The notes under the pieces were generated by a model. That model was not told the DNA's origin and did no database searches. It worked only from the letters and a program-made list of their open reading frames with translations. Source: Achromobacter spanius (GTDB lineage Bacteria > Pseudomonadota > Gammaproteobacteria > Burkholderiales > Burkholderiaceae_B). From it: DNA of 64,000 bases. The translations under genes and the position numbers were made by a program. Positions 49,521 to 58,379 of this stretch are shown here, piece after piece. The stretch spans positions 3,224,001-3,288,000 of the forward strand of contig NZ_CP034689.1 of assembly GCF_003994415.1 (NCBI RefSeq), read 5' to 3'. Every line of letters begins with the position of its first letter. Position 1 is the first letter of the stretch.

Positions 49521-50843
49521 TCAGCCCGCCAGCGCGGCGCGACGTTCCCGTTGCGGCCTTTCCACTGCGTCGCCCGGGCTGCCCGCGCGCAGGGCATTGC
49601 CGATTTCCTGCGAACGGATGGCCAGGATGGACAGCAGACTGTCGCTGATGCCGTGCGTGGTTTCGCTGCCGCCTTGCACATAGATGGCGGGCTTTAACCG
49701 GGCGTCGGCGCGCAAGCGGTAGTGGCGATCGATGGCGTGGTCTTCCAGGTAGGGAGCCAGCGGGGCCAGCAGCTGTTTATGATGGTCGCGGACGTAGCCT
49801 GTCGCCAAAATCACCGCGTCATACCTGACGACTTCGCTGCGGTGCGTATCGCGGTCGAACAAGGTCAGCGCAACGCTTTGCCCGTCGCCATCCACGCCGT
49901 CCACGACTTCCACGGCATCGACCTGGCAACGGCGGCGCAACTGATGGCGCGCCTGGCGGGTCACCTGTTGTTGGTAGAACACGTTGTAGATGCGTTCGAT
50001 CAACTCGACGTCCGGCGCCGAATAGTTCGTATGCCAAGCCTCTGACAGCAACCCCGCGCGTTCGGCGGGCGGCCGGCTGTAGATGTAGTCGGTGTGCTCG
50101 GCGTTGAAGATCTCGTTCATGTAAGGGCTGTCGTCGGACGGGCGCAGCGCGCGCCCGCGCATCAGCAGATCGACCTGGGGCCGATCCGGGTGCTCGTGCA
50201 GGTTCATGAAGATTTCAGCGGCGCTCTGGCCTGCGCCCAGCACTGCGATCCGGCGCGGATGCGCGATCTTGCCGATGGCCGACAGATACGAGCTGGTGTG
50301 AAAAATGCGTGGCTCGTCGCGCCAGGTCAGGAACGGTTCGGGAATGTGGGGCTTGCCGCCCACGCTCACGACCAGGTTGCGCGCCAGGCGTTCGCGGACC
50401 CGGCCTTGAGCGTCGCGTGAGCGCACCCGTAGCAGCGGCACCGTGTCGCCGACGGTTTCGGGCGCCACGTCGAACACGTCTTCGCCATAGGCGCAGCGGT
50501 CCGAGAAATGACCGGCCGCCCACGCCAGGTAGTCGTTGAATTCGTGCCGGCTGGGGAAGAACGTCTTCAGGTTGATGAACTGCTGTAAGCGGCCCTGGCT
50601 GTGCAGGTAATTCAGGAACGTGAACGGGCTAGCCGGGTTGCGCAACGTGACCAGGTCCTTCAAGAACGAGATCTGCATGTGCGTGCCGTCCAGCATCATG
50701 TGCGGATGCCAGGCAAAGCACGGCTGTTTCTCAAGGAACAGCGGCAGCAGGCCCGAATCGCCGCCATAGCGTTCTTCCAGGGCGATGGCCAGGGCGATGT
50801 TGGACGGGCCGAAGCCAATGCCGATCAGATCGTGTACTTGCAT
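49521..50843 (-). CDS. L-ornithine N5-monooxygenase
   Basis: The product is a flavin N-hydroxylating monooxygenase of about 440 residues (PvdA/IucD/SidA family) that converts ornithine to N5-hydroxyornithine, the hydroxamate precursor. Motifs: FAD-binding GIGFGPSN (about 7-14), HMQISFLKDLVTLRNP, NADPH-binding VLGAGQSAAE, and ILATGYVRD near the C-terminus. The reading frame opens with a GTG at 50855 that overlaps the acetyltransferase stop; the ATG at 50843 with GAAGG upstream gives the family N-terminus (MQVHDLIGIG) and is preferred. Ornithine rather than lysine is inferred from the overall PvdA likeness and from the OH-Orn-like code of the last A domain. Confidence 0.92.
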   Translation of the reverse strand: MQVHDLIGIGFGPSNIALAIALEERYGGDSGLLPLFLEKQPCFAWHPHMMLDGTHMQISFLKDLVTLRNPASPFTFLNYLHSQGRLQQFINLKTFFPSRHEFNDYLAWAAGHFSDRCAYGEDVFDVAPETVGDTVPLLRVRSRDAQGRVRERLARNLVVSVGGKPHIPEPFLTWRDEPRIFHTSSYLSAIGKIAHPRRIAVLGAGQSAAEIFMNLHEHPDRPQVDLLMRGRALRPSDDSPYMNEIFNAEHTDYIYSRPPAERAGLLSEAWHTNYSAPDVELIERIYNVFYQQQVTRQARHQLRRRCQVDAVEVVDGVDGDGQSVALTLFDRDTHRSEVVRYDAVILATGYVRDHHKQLLAPLAPYLEDHAIDRHYRLRADARLKPAIYVQGGSETTHGISDSLLSILAIRSQEIGNALRAGSPGDAVERPQRERRAALAG

Positions 50844-50851
50844 GGACACCT

Positions 50852-51877
50852 TCACTGCGTCAGGGATTGGGCGGGGACGCGGCGTGCGTCATGCGCCTCG
50901 GGGTGCGCCAGCTTGCTGCCGTCCGGCGCGCGCGGCAGCCAGAACCGTTCGCCGAAGAATCGTTCACGCGACAACGTGCCCAGCATGGCGCGCTTGTGCG
51001 GAAAGTCGAATTCCTTTTCCAGCGCGTAGCCGCTGCGGGCCAGGTTGCGGATCATCTTGACGTTGTCGGCGCGCGGTTCGATGACCAGGCGTTGGGTGCG
51101 CACATCGTCCAGCAGCAGGTAGTGCGAAATCGAAGGCAGCCAGGCGGGCACGAAGGCTGGGCCGCGGCAGGAGGCTTCGCCGATCAGCACATGCCAGCCA
51201 CGGTCGAAGTCTGCCGCGTTGCAGAAGGGGGCAATACGGTCTTCGCGCGCCCAATAGGTTTCGAAATAGCCGAACGGCACGTTGTCCAGGCAGCCGATGA
51301 GCGCGAGCGTGTGCGGGTCGTCGGCCTGCTTGCGCAGATAGGCGCGGTGCTTGTCCAGGTCGCCTTCCTCTTGCCAGAACTCGGCGACGACGGGGTCGTT
51401 CATCCAGCGGTTCAGCCGCACCGCGTCCAATTCTTCCGTCGCCACCCGAAATGACAGGGTGGCTGACAGCCAGGGGATGGCCCGGCGGTACACCACACCC
51501 GTCGGCTTCGGGGGACGGCGAGGGTGACGGCGTTCGCCTGTCATCACATAGTCCAGCGGATACGCGGGCGCGGCGCCTCGCGGCAGCCACGACGCGGCAA
51601 GCTGCCAGAACATGCTGGCCTGCACCGTCTGCGTGCCGTGCGCGTCCGGCACCAGCAGGCCGGCCTCTTGCAGGGCGCGGGCCTGCGGCAGCGGGGCGCG
51701 CAGGGTCAGGTGCGTGGCTAAGGGCAGTTGGGAGAACGCCGATTCGATGGCAGCCATCAGTTCGTTCGCGTCAGGATCGCCTGCGCACGGGCCCAGCCAT
51801 TCAAGACGCGGCGGTTGCGCGTCCGCGCTGAGATTCCACCGGGCGATTGCCGCGGCGCGTTCATGGTTTTGAGTCAT
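50852..51877 (-). CDS. N-hydroxyornithine acetyltransferase (IucB/RhbD-like GNAT)
   Basis: The product has 341 residues. The C-terminal half is a GNAT acyltransferase of the siderophore type: FRVATEELDAVRLNRWMNDPVVAEFW, then PFGYFETYWAREDRI, then DRGWHVLIGE, the acyl-CoA-binding region, then RLVIEPRADN. The N-terminal half is less conserved, as in related enzymes. It should acetylate (or similarly acylate) the hydroxylamine of N5-hydroxyornithine to form the hydroxamate. The frame is open well upstream; the ATG at 51877 has GAAGG nine bases upstream and lies about 67 bases behind a TAAA-N17-CGTC promoter, which would otherwise be inside the gene. It overlaps the extended frame of the next gene by four bases, so both form one operon. 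Confidence 0.88.
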   Translation of the reverse strand: MTQNHERAAAIARWNLSADAQPPRLEWLGPCAGDPDANELMAAIESAFSQLPLATHLTLRAPLPQARALQEAGLLVPDAHGTQTVQASMFWQLAASWLPRGAAPAYPLDYVMTGERRHPRRPPKPTGVVYRRAIPWLSATLSFRVATEELDAVRLNRWMNDPVVAEFWQEEGDLDKHRAYLRKQADDPHTLALIGCLDNVPFGYFETYWAREDRIAPFCNAADFDRGWHVLIGEASCRGPAFVPAWLPSISHYLLLDDVRTQRLVIEPRADNVKMIRNLARSGYALEKEFDFPHKRAMLGTLSRERFFGERFWLPRAPDGSKLAHPEAHDARRVPAQSLTQ

Positions 51878-51944
51878 CGGCACGAACCTTCGTCGGAATG
51901 ATTGGCCGCAGGCGCTTGCCTTGCGGTCCATGCTCTTATTTCTA

Positions 51945-51969
51945 GACGAATGAGAATCGGTGCTGTTTA
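51945..51969 (-). promoter_or_regulatory. PvdS/OrbS-type promoter of the acetyltransferase-monooxygenase operon
   Basis: On the minus strand TAAA (51969-51966) is followed by exactly 17 bases and CGTC (51948-51945). Three bases further on comes AAATAAGAG, also found downstream of the mbtH promoter. It points toward the acetyltransferase, monooxygenase, aminotransferase, receptor and esterase genes. Confidence 0.75.
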
Positions 51970-52022
51970 GTCCCAGCTGCAAAATTACCGGTGGCCGGGG
52001 CGGATATGGCGAGGAAGGGGCG

Positions 52023-52781
52023 CTAGGCGCCGCGCGTCTCGCGGGTGGGCCGATTGGGTGCGGACAGCGGGCAAAGATCGCAATACGCGTGGCCGGGCAG
52101 CATGTAGTACAGGCAGCAGCGGCGAAGCAGGGCGCGCGCGCGCGGGCCTTGTGGCGTGTCGCGCAGCACCTCGCGCGGGGCGCGGTACATCGGGTTGGGC
52201 TCGCCACGCCACAGGGGCGCGTCGAGCAGCAAGGCGCGGTCTTGCGCCAGTTGGGAGTTGCCCGGCATCGCCTGCATTAACTGCGACAACGTCAGGTCCA
52301 GATAGCGCGCAACGTTTCCCCAGGTGATCTTCGGGGACAGCCGCGCGCATTGCGCCAGCCGCGTCGCCAGCGGTTCCAGGTGTTCATGCAGCAAAGGCGC
52401 ATAGCGTTCGTGAGTGTCACAGCCTGGCTGCGCCTGGCCGTCATGCGGAATCAACAGGCGCAACACCGCGCCGTCGCCATCAAATTGCGGCTTGACCTGG
52501 CGCGCCGCCGTGGGCAAGACGCGCTGCAGCACGCTGGCCGCTGCGGCAACGGGCGGCAGCAGGCGCCAGAAATACGTCAGCGTCCATACCGAGGCGACCG
52601 GGGCCAGCGCCGCCGCACCGAAATGCCGCGCCTGCCGGGTCAGGATGAGCGGCAGCGCTTCGGCGTCTTCAAGCAGTTGCGCCACCGTGGGCTGTCCGCA
52701 AGCGTTCTCGCCCGCCAGCGCCACCCCATCGCCATGCGCCGCCCAGTCGCCGGGAAACAGGGGCGCCAGCACCGGGATCAT
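52023..52781 (-). CDS. FhuF-type siderophore-iron reductase
   Basis: The product has 252 residues and should release iron in the cytoplasm by reducing the imported ferric siderophore. The diagnostic C-terminal [2Fe-2S] motif is present as Cys222-Cys223-x10-Cys234-x2-Cys237 (within RRCCLYYMLPGHAYCDLC). The middle contains WTLTYFWRLLPP and ITWGN, typical of the family. The ribosome site before the ATG is weak. It is divergent from the exporter gene, and each has its own TAAA-N17-CGTC site in the 220-base gap. The stop is 145 bases upstream of the acetyltransferase start. Confidence 0.92.
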   Translation of the reverse strand: MIPVLAPLFPGDWAAHGDGVALAGENACGQPTVAQLLEDAEALPLILTRQARHFGAAALAPVASVWTLTYFWRLLPPVAAAASVLQRVLPTAARQVKPQFDGDGAVLRLLIPHDGQAQPGCDTHERYAPLLHEHLEPLATRLAQCARLSPKITWGNVARYLDLTLSQLMQAMPGNSQLAQDRALLLDAPLWRGEPNPMYRAPREVLRDTPQGPRARALLRRCCLYYMLPGHAYCDLCPLSAPNRPTRETRGA

Positions 52782-52881
52782 TGTTGGATTCCCCCGGAGC
52801 GCGCCCGCGCACAGCGATCACGGTCCAGGCGCGAGGGCGGTGTGGCAGCGGGCAGGGTGAGGGCGCAGTCCATCCCATACA

Positions 52882-52906
52882 GACGAACCGGCTCGACAAA
52901 AATTTA
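52882..52906 (-). promoter_or_regulatory. PvdS/OrbS-type promoter of the fhuF-like gene
   Basis: On the minus strand TAAA (52906-52903), exactly 17 bases, then CGTC (52885-52882). The reductase start is about 100 bases downstream. Confidence 0.72.
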
Positions 52907-52936
52907 GCCCTGCATGCAGCGCGGCATGGCGACGCC

Positions 52937-52961
52937 TAAACATCCGCCAGGCTGCTTCGTC
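52937..52961 (+). promoter_or_regulatory. PvdS/OrbS-type promoter of the exporter gene
   Basis: TAAA (52937-52940), exactly 17 bases, then CGTC (52958-52961), 40 bases before the TTG start of the ABC exporter. It lies back to back with the fhuF promoter. Confidence 0.75.
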
Positions 52962-53001
52962 TTCATAAGTTGAGCGCAGGCATCTACGTCGAGGAATTCG
53001 G

Positions 53002-54618
53002 TTGATTACCCATCTGATCAGGCACTCCAAAAAACTCCTGGCGCTTGCATCGTTTACCTGCGTGTGCGCCGGCCTCTTCAGTGTGCTGCTGGTCATGCAG
53101 ATCAACATCGCCCTGACGGCGGACGCCACCGAGCGTCCGCGCCTGGCCTGGATCTTTGCGCTGACGGCCGTGCTGGCGATGCTGGCGCGAATGGGTTCGG
53201 CGCTGCTGTTCGAACGGCTCAGCCAGCAAACGCATGCTGACTTGAGACGCTACATCACGGACCGCGCGATGCAGGCGGACTTTGCGCATCTGGAACGGGT
53301 GGGCGCCGACCGCATCCAGTCGGCGCTGACTGAGCACAGCGCCAACGTCGCCCAGTACTTCGTCAGCCTGCCCGCCATTCTGAACAATGCCGTCGTGGTC
53401 GCGGGTTGCCTGGTGTACATGGCGTTTCTGTCGTGGAAGGTGTTTCTTGTGGCGGTGCTGGTGGTCGGCCTGGGCTCGCTGGGCTATCACCTGGCGCATT
53501 TGCGCGCGATTAAGCATCTGGAGGTCGCGGCGCGCGAACAGGATCAGCTGTTTGGCTACTTTCGCGCGGTCAGCGCGGGCGCCAAAGAATTGCGGCTGAA
53601 CCGCGGCAAGCGTTCGGCGTTCCTGGCGGACATGCTCCATCATTCGATCGAGGCGGTGCGCCGTGCCCGCACGCGCGGCATGTCCATCTTCGTCGTATCC
53701 GCCAGCTGGAGCAATTTCCTGGTCTACGCGTTCATCGGGCTGGTGTTGTTCGGGCTGGCCGGCAACCAGCCCGGCCAGGAACGCGTGATGACGGGCTTTG
53801 CGTTGCTGTTCCTGTACATGGTGGCGCCGCTTGAGGCCTTGCTGCTGAACATTCCGCGCGCCAACCTGGCGAAGGTGTCCGCCGGCCGTATCCACGACAT
53901 CGTAGGCGGCATGGTGGCCTCGGAGCCCGCCGCCGGCGAGCTTACGCCCGCCGCCGCGTCGCCCCGCATTTCGCTGCACGAGGTCACCCACAGCTACCAC
54001 CACGAACAAAGCGACTACATCTTTCAGTTGGGGCCGATCGACCTGTCGTTCGAGCCGGGCGAAATCGTCTTCCTGGTGGGCGGCAACGGCAGCGGCAAGA
54101 CCACGCTGGCCAAGCTGCTGGTGGGACTGTATCGCCCGGAATCAGGCGAGGTGAGGGTGGATGGGGAGCCGGTAGGTGACCACAACCGCGACCGCTACCG
54201 GCAGGCTTTCTCGGCGATCTTTGCCGACTTCCACCTGTTTGACCGCCTGCTGGAAAGCGGCCGCGACGATGTCGACGACGTCGGCAACCGCTGGCTTGAG
54301 CGGCTGCACCTGCAACACAAGGTGCAGGTGCGCGATGGCGCCTTCAGCACCAGCGCGTTGTCGCAGGGGCAGCGCAAGCGCCTGGCGCTGGTGGCGGCCT
54401 ACCTGGAAGACCGGCCCTTTGTGGTGTTTGACGAATGGGCGGCGGATCAAGACCCGTTGTTCAAGGAAGTCTTCTACCGGGACCTGCTGCCAGAGCTACG
54501 CAATCGCGGCAAGACGGTGTTGGTCATCTCGCACGACGACCGTTATTTCCCGCTTGCAGATCGCATCGTGTACATGGAAAGCGGCCGGCTGGTATCGGGC
54601 GCGGCGCTGGCGGCCTGA
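53002..54618 (+). CDS. Cyclic-peptide/siderophore ABC exporter (PvdE/SyrD type), fused TMD-NBD
   Basis: The product is a 538-residue half-transporter with an N-terminal membrane domain (about 10-290, several hydrophobic helices) and a C-terminal ATPase: Walker A GGNGSGKTT (about 360-368), signature LSQGQRKRLAL (about 453-463), Walker B PFVVFDEWAADQD (about 472-484) and a switch His in VISHDDRY. The FDEWAADQDP variant is typical of the SyrD/PvdE cyclic peptide exporter family. These export the finished siderophore, or in Pseudomonas a precursor, across the inner membrane. The start is TTG at 53002, chosen because GAGG precedes it by seven bases. The gene has its own sigma-box promoter. Confidence 0.92.
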   Translation: MITHLIRHSKKLLALASFTCVCAGLFSVLLVMQINIALTADATERPRLAWIFALTAVLAMLARMGSALLFERLSQQTHADLRRYITDRAMQADFAHLERVGADRIQSALTEHSANVAQYFVSLPAILNNAVVVAGCLVYMAFLSWKVFLVAVLVVGLGSLGYHLAHLRAIKHLEVAAREQDQLFGYFRAVSAGAKELRLNRGKRSAFLADMLHHSIEAVRRARTRGMSIFVVSASWSNFLVYAFIGLVLFGLAGNQPGQERVMTGFALLFLYMVAPLEALLLNIPRANLAKVSAGRIHDIVGGMVASEPAAGELTPAAASPRISLHEVTHSYHHEQSDYIFQLGPIDLSFEPGEIVFLVGGNGSGKTTLAKLLVGLYRPESGEVRVDGEPVGDHNRDRYRQAFSAIFADFHLFDRLLESGRDDVDDVGNRWLERLHLQHKVQVRDGAFSTSALSQGQRKRLALVAAYLEDRPFVVFDEWAADQDPLFKEVFYRDLLPELRNRGKTVLVISHDDRYFPLADRIVYMESGRLVSGAALAA

Positions 54619-54685
54619 GTTGTTTATCCGAATCGCATAATGTGCATTATGTAAAGTAAAAGATCTAAGCCCAAACCCAAGAACA

Positions 54686-54716
54686 CGCAACCCGCGCCGC
54701 GCAGGCGTGGGTTGCG
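54686..54716. terminator. Hairpin terminator between convergent exporter and dehydrogenase genes
   Basis: A 13-base-pair GC-rich stem with one G-T pair (arms 54686-54698 and 54704-54716) and a five-base loop, located 3' of both the exporter (plus) and the dehydrogenase (minus). There is no clear T run. Confidence 0.6.
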
Positions 54717-54739
54717 GGATCACTTCCCTGGTTGGCATC

Positions 54740-55657
54740 TTATGAGTCAGGCGTCCAGCCTTTAGGAACGCGCGGCTTTTCAATCTGGGCAAAATGGCAG
54801 ATGGCATCGGCAATGCCGGAAAAATCGATGCCGCCGAACTGGCCAGCCCGCGCCAGGCTGAAGGACTCGTGCACGGCGGCAGCCACTGGCATCGGCACCT
54901 TCGCGGCGTGCGCGGCGGCCACGATCAGCGACATGTCCTTGTGCGCCAGATCAATGGTGAACCCCGGTGCGGTGTCGCCCACCAGCACCTTGTTGGGGAA
55001 ATTCATCCTTAACTGCCCGTTCGAGGCAGACGTGCCGTACAGCACTTGCAGCGTCTTGGTGATGTCCAGCCCGAAGCGCTGCGACAGCGCCAGCGCCTCC
55101 GCGTTCACCTGGCACAGCGTGACCGCCACGTAGTTGTTCACCAGCTTGGTGCGCTCGCCCGAGCCCACCGGGCCGCAATGGTAGGTGGTGGTGCCCATGG
55201 CGTCGAGCAGCGGTCTGACTCTGGCGAAATCCGCCTCGCTTGCCCCCACCATGAACAGCGATTCGCCCCGGTCGGCGTGCTCGGCCAGGCGCCCCACTGG
55301 CGCGTCCACCACCGTCATCCCGACCGTCAACGCCTGCTCTTGAAGGCGATCGGTTGCCAGCGGGTCGATCGTGCTCATATCCAGCAGCAGGCTGCCTTGG
55401 GCGGCGTTGGCGAAAACCCCGTCGCTTCCCAGTGCCACCTGCTCGACTTCCTTGGACGAAGGCAGCATCGTCACGATGATGCCGCACTGCCCCGCCACGT
55501 CCGCCACGTCGGCGCCCGCCGTCGCGCCCGCCGTCACCAGCTCATCCACGGCCTTTTGGTTGATGTCCAGCACCACCAGGTCGAAGCCCGCGCGGCGCAG
55601 GTTCAGCGCCATGGGCTTGCCCATCCGCCCCAAGCCGATAAAACCGATCTTTTCCAT
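54740..55657 (-). CDS. Beta-hydroxyacid dehydrogenase, YihU (sulfolactaldehyde reductase)-like
   Basis: The product is an NAD(P)-dependent enzyme of 305 residues. The Rossmann motif GLGRMG is at 8-13, the substrate motif DAPVGR at 118-123, and the catalytic Lys at 171 with LVNN. The DAPVGR motif, in place of DAPVSGG of 3-hydroxyisobutyrate dehydrogenase, and the later FPNKVL..IDLAHKD segment closely resemble E. coli YihU, which reduces 3-sulfolactaldehyde. It probably interconverts a small aldehyde and its alcohol. A good ribosome site (AGGAGA) precedes the ATG. It is the last gene of a five-gene set with aldehyde dehydrogenase and a two-part decarboxylase. The actual substrate is not determined. 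Confidence 0.83.
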   Translation of the reverse strand: MEKIGFIGLGRMGKPMALNLRRAGFDLVVLDINQKAVDELVTAGATAGADVADVAGQCGIIVTMLPSSKEVEQVALGSDGVFANAAQGSLLLDMSTIDPLATDRLQEQALTVGMTVVDAPVGRLAEHADRGESLFMVGASEADFARVRPLLDAMGTTTYHCGPVGSGERTKLVNNYVAVTLCQVNAEALALSQRFGLDITKTLQVLYGTSASNGQLRMNFPNKVLVGDTAPGFTIDLAHKDMSLIVAAAHAAKVPMPVAAAVHESFSLARAGQFGGIDFSGIADAICHFAQIEKPRVPKGWTPDS

Positions 55658-55711
55658 GCCTGTCTCCTGCCGGCGCCTGTTGCGACGCCGGATCGTGCTG
55701 CGGTTAATGGA

Positions 55712-57139
55712 TCAATAGCCGATGTAGGCGGTCTTGGTGGACGTGTAGAAGTCGACTGCGTAGCGCCCCTGCTCGCGCGGACCGAAGCTGGAGGCCTTCA
55801 CCCCGCCGAACGGCACGTGGTAGTCCAGGCCGGCGGTGGGAAGGTTGACCATCGTCAAGCCGCTGCGCACATTCAGCCGGAAATGGTTCGCCAGCTTGTG
55901 CGAGGTGGTGCAGATGCCCGACGACAAGCCAAAGGGCGTGTCGTCGGCGACCTGCAAAGCCTCGTCATAGCCGGACACGCGGATCACGGCGGCCACCGGG
56001 CCGAAGATCTCTTCGCGGTTGATCCGCATGGCGTTGTTGCTGTCGGTGAACAGGGTCGGCCGCAGGAAGTGGCCGGCGGTAGGCGTATCGACCCGCTTGC
56101 CGCCTTCGGCCAAGGTGGCGCCTTCGCCACGCCCGAGTTCGATGTAGCCCAGAATTTTGTCCAACTGCGGCGCGTTGATGACCGGGCCGATCTGGGTGGC
56201 GGGGTCTCGCGGGTCGCCCACCACAAGCTTGCGCATCCGCGCGGCCAGCGCCTCGACGAAACGGTCATGGATGCCCTCCGCGACGATCAGCCGGCTGCTG
56301 GCCGTGCAGCGCTGGCCCGCCGAATAGAAGGCGCCGTTCAGCGCGCACTCCACGGCCACGTCCAGGTCGGCATCGTCAAGCACCACCAGCGGATTCTTGC
56401 CCCCCATCTCCAACTGCACCCGGATCATGTGTTCGGATGCCGCCGTGGCGATCTTGCGGCCGGTGGCGACGCTGCCCGTGAAGCTGACGGCATCCACGCT
56501 TTCGAGCAAGGCGCGCCCGGCCGCCGCCCCTTCGCCGTTGACCAGGTTGGCCACGCCGCCAGGCAAGCCGGCGCGTTCAAGAATATTGAACAGTTCCCAA
56601 GCCGCGCCCGGTGTGTGCTCTGACGGCTTGAGCACCAACGTGTTGCCGAAGGCCAAGGCGGGCGCGATCTTCCAGGCGGGAATCGCGATCGGAAAATTCC
56701 ATGGCGTGATCAGCGCGACGACCCCCACCGGGTGGCGGCTGATCTGTACGCCGATGTCCGAGCGCACGGACGGCAGGTTCTCGCCGCCATAGCGCACCGC
56801 CTCGCCGGCGAAAAACTGGAAGATCTGCCCGGCGCGTACGACCTCGCCCTGCCCCTCGGCCTGGGTCTTGCCCGCTTCGCGCGACACCAGAGCGCCCAGT
56901 TCCTCCTTGCGCGCCAGGATCTCGTTGGCGGCGCGAGACAGAATGTCGCTGCGCAACTGCGTCGTGCTGCGTTCCCAGGCGGGCGCGGCGGCGCGGGCCG
57001 CCGCTACCGCCTGCCGCATCTGCGCCTCGCTGGCGCAGGCGTATTGACCGATCACGTCCTGCGGGTCGGCGGGGTTCAGGTTCGCCAAGGTGGCGTCGCC
57101 CTCCACCCATGCGCCGTCGATGAAATTCGCTTTTTGCAT
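55712..57139 (-). CDS. NAD(P)-dependent aldehyde dehydrogenase
   Basis: The product has 475 residues from the chosen ATG at 57139, which has GAGGAG nine bases upstream; an earlier in-frame ATG at 57187 would overlap the preceding gene. Catalytic residues are visible: Asn148 (PWNFP), Glu244 (LEMGGK) and Cys278 (GQRCTAS), plus FTGS at 220-223 for the cofactor. The sequence is closest in style to 2-oxoglutarate-semialdehyde and succinate-semialdehyde dehydrogenases, a group that also includes sulfolactaldehyde and sulfoacetaldehyde dehydrogenases. In this operon it likely oxidises the aldehyde made by the neighbouring decarboxylase, or the one handled by the YihU-like enzyme. Confidence 0.9.
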   Translation of the reverse strand: MQKANFIDGAWVEGDATLANLNPADPQDVIGQYACASEAQMRQAVAAARAAAPAWERSTTQLRSDILSRAANEILARKEELGALVSREAGKTQAEGQGEVVRAGQIFQFFAGEAVRYGGENLPSVRSDIGVQISRHPVGVVALITPWNFPIAIPAWKIAPALAFGNTLVLKPSEHTPGAAWELFNILERAGLPGGVANLVNGEGAAAGRALLESVDAVSFTGSVATGRKIATAASEHMIRVQLEMGGKNPLVVLDDADLDVAVECALNGAFYSAGQRCTASSRLIVAEGIHDRFVEALAARMRKLVVGDPRDPATQIGPVINAPQLDKILGYIELGRGEGATLAEGGKRVDTPTAGHFLRPTLFTDSNNAMRINREEIFGPVAAVIRVSGYDEALQVADDTPFGLSSGICTTSHKLANHFRLNVRSGLTMVNLPTAGLDYHVPFGGVKASSFGPREQGRYAVDFYTSTKTAYIGY

Positions 57140-57173
57140 CACTGTCTGCTCCTCGTCATGAATCGTTGAAGGA

Positions 57174-57770
57174 TCATGCATGGCCACCCTTGCCCTTGCC
57201 CAGCACCGCCTCGCGAAACCGCGAACGCAGGTAGGGACCGTCGCGCGGCGGCAGGCTGCTGGCCTCTGGCGCTGCCGCCACCTTCAGCACCAGACATTGC
57301 AGGCCTGGCTGATACAGGCCGGGAATTCTCTCGTCCAGCTCGCGCCCGTTGCGCAGCGTGACGCTATCGGCGATGCCGCACGCGCGGGCAATGCCGGCAA
57401 TGTCCACGCCGCGTCCCGAATGGGCGGGCTGCATGCCGGTTTCGCCGTAGTGTTCGTTGTCGATCACGATGATCTTCAGGTTCGACGGCGCGCGCACACC
57501 GATGGTCGCCAGCGACCCCATGCCCATCAGCATCTCGCCGTCGCCAACAAAGGCCAGCACCTGGCGTCGCGGTTGCGCCAGCGCCAGGCCCAGGGCCGCC
57601 ATGCAGGCGCCGCCCATGGCACCCCACACGTAGAAATTCCTGTCGTCGTCGCCAGCCGCCGAGGTGTCGTAGGTAGGATTGCCCAGGCTTGCCACCACCA
57701 GGGCATCGCCGCGTTGCTCAAGTATGCGGGCCACGGCCGCCCGTCGGTTCATTGTCGCGCTCGCGTTCAT
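57174..57770 (-). CDS. ThDP-dependent decarboxylase, beta (ThDP-binding) subunit, sulfopyruvate decarboxylase-like
   Basis: The product has 198 residues and matches the C-terminal, pyrophosphate-binding half of ThDP decarboxylases: GDG at 76-78, followed about 25 residues on by IVIDNEHYGETG, the Mg2+/ThDP-binding region. The N-terminal part has NPTYDTSAAGDD and FYVWGAMGGA, as in ComE and phosphonopyruvate decarboxylases. It cannot work alone; the gene 16 bases upstream encodes the other half. The pair should decarboxylate a 2-oxoacid to an aldehyde. GAGG stands eight bases before the ATG. The substrate could be sulfopyruvate, phosphonopyruvate or another 3-substituted pyruvate. Confidence 0.85.
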   Translation of the reverse strand: MNASATMNRRAAVARILEQRGDALVVASLGNPTYDTSAAGDDDRNFYVWGAMGGACMAALGLALAQPRRQVLAFVGDGEMLMGMGSLATIGVRAPSNLKIIVIDNEHYGETGMQPAHSGRGVDIAGIARACGIADSVTLRNGRELDERIPGLYQPGLQCLVLKVAAAPEASSLPPRDGPYLRSRFREAVLGKGKGGHA

Positions 57771-57785
57771 ATCGCTTGCCTCGTC

Positions 57786-58301
57786 CTACTTGTTGAAGTT
57801 CTTGATGCCAAGAATGCGTTGGGAGATCACGACGGCTACCGCCCGGTTCGAGTTGAACGCCAACAGGCTCGCGGCGCGAACCGTCTCGGGCACGTCATCG
57901 CCCTGCTCCACCCGCTGCACGAATACGCCGGCGCCGCGCAGCGCGGCCTCGGTAGACTGGCCCATGGGGCATTGCCATGGATTGAACTCGCCCCATTCGC
58001 CACGCATGGTGATGAGACACAGGAACGGCATGCGGCATTCCTGAATCAACGCCAGCATGTTGATGCAGTTGCCCACCCCGCTGGACTGTAATAACAAGAC
58101 GCCCTTGGCGCCGCCCAGCCAGGCGCCACCCAGCATCGCCACGCCCTCTTCTTCCGTGGTCAGGGAAATTGCCTCCACGTCCGGATCCGCCTCGAACAGC
58201 TTGATCAACTGGCTATGCCCCGCGTCCGGCACATACGCCATCTGCGTGATGCCGGCCTCCTTCAGGTTCTGATAGACCATTTCGGGCCAACGCTCTGCCA
58301 T
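57786..58301 (-). CDS. ThDP-dependent decarboxylase, alpha (PYR-domain) subunit, sulfopyruvate decarboxylase-like
   Basis: The product has 171 residues and forms the N-terminal pyrimidine-binding half. YVPDAGHSQLIK, then LTTEEEGVAM carrying the Glu that activates ThDP (about residue 50), then GGAKGVLLLQSSGVGN and EFNPWQ are typical of ComD and of phosphonopyruvate decarboxylase N-termini. An AGAGGA ribosome site precedes the ATG. It is transcribed just before the beta subunit and 78 bases after the binding-protein gene. Split decarboxylases of this kind are known from coenzyme M synthesis and sulfolactate degradation. Confidence 0.85.
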   Translation of the reverse strand: MAERWPEMVYQNLKEAGITQMAYVPDAGHSQLIKLFEADPDVEAISLTTEEEGVAMLGGAWLGGAKGVLLLQSSGVGNCINMLALIQECRMPFLCLITMRGEWGEFNPWQCPMGQSTEAALRGAGVFVQRVEQGDDVPETVRAASLLAFNSNRAVAVVISQRILGIKNFNK

Positions 58302-58379
58302 GATTCGTTTCCTCTGGTGTGTGGATGAAGACCTGCTTGCGGGGCGAGCCGGTTGTGGCCGGCCCGCCGCCCGCCGCGC

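Noticed and set aside
55046..56623. 525-codon plus-strand frame opposite the dehydrogenase genes
   Set aside because: No motif and no ribosome site; the opposite strand encodes complete YihU-like and aldehyde dehydrogenase proteins.
54740..58301. Complete sulfolactate or sulfoquinovose degradation pathway
   Set aside because: Only the decarboxylase-like, aldehyde dehydrogenase and YihU-like genes are present; kinase, aldolase, Xsc, sulfolactate dehydrogenase and sulfite export genes are not in the window.
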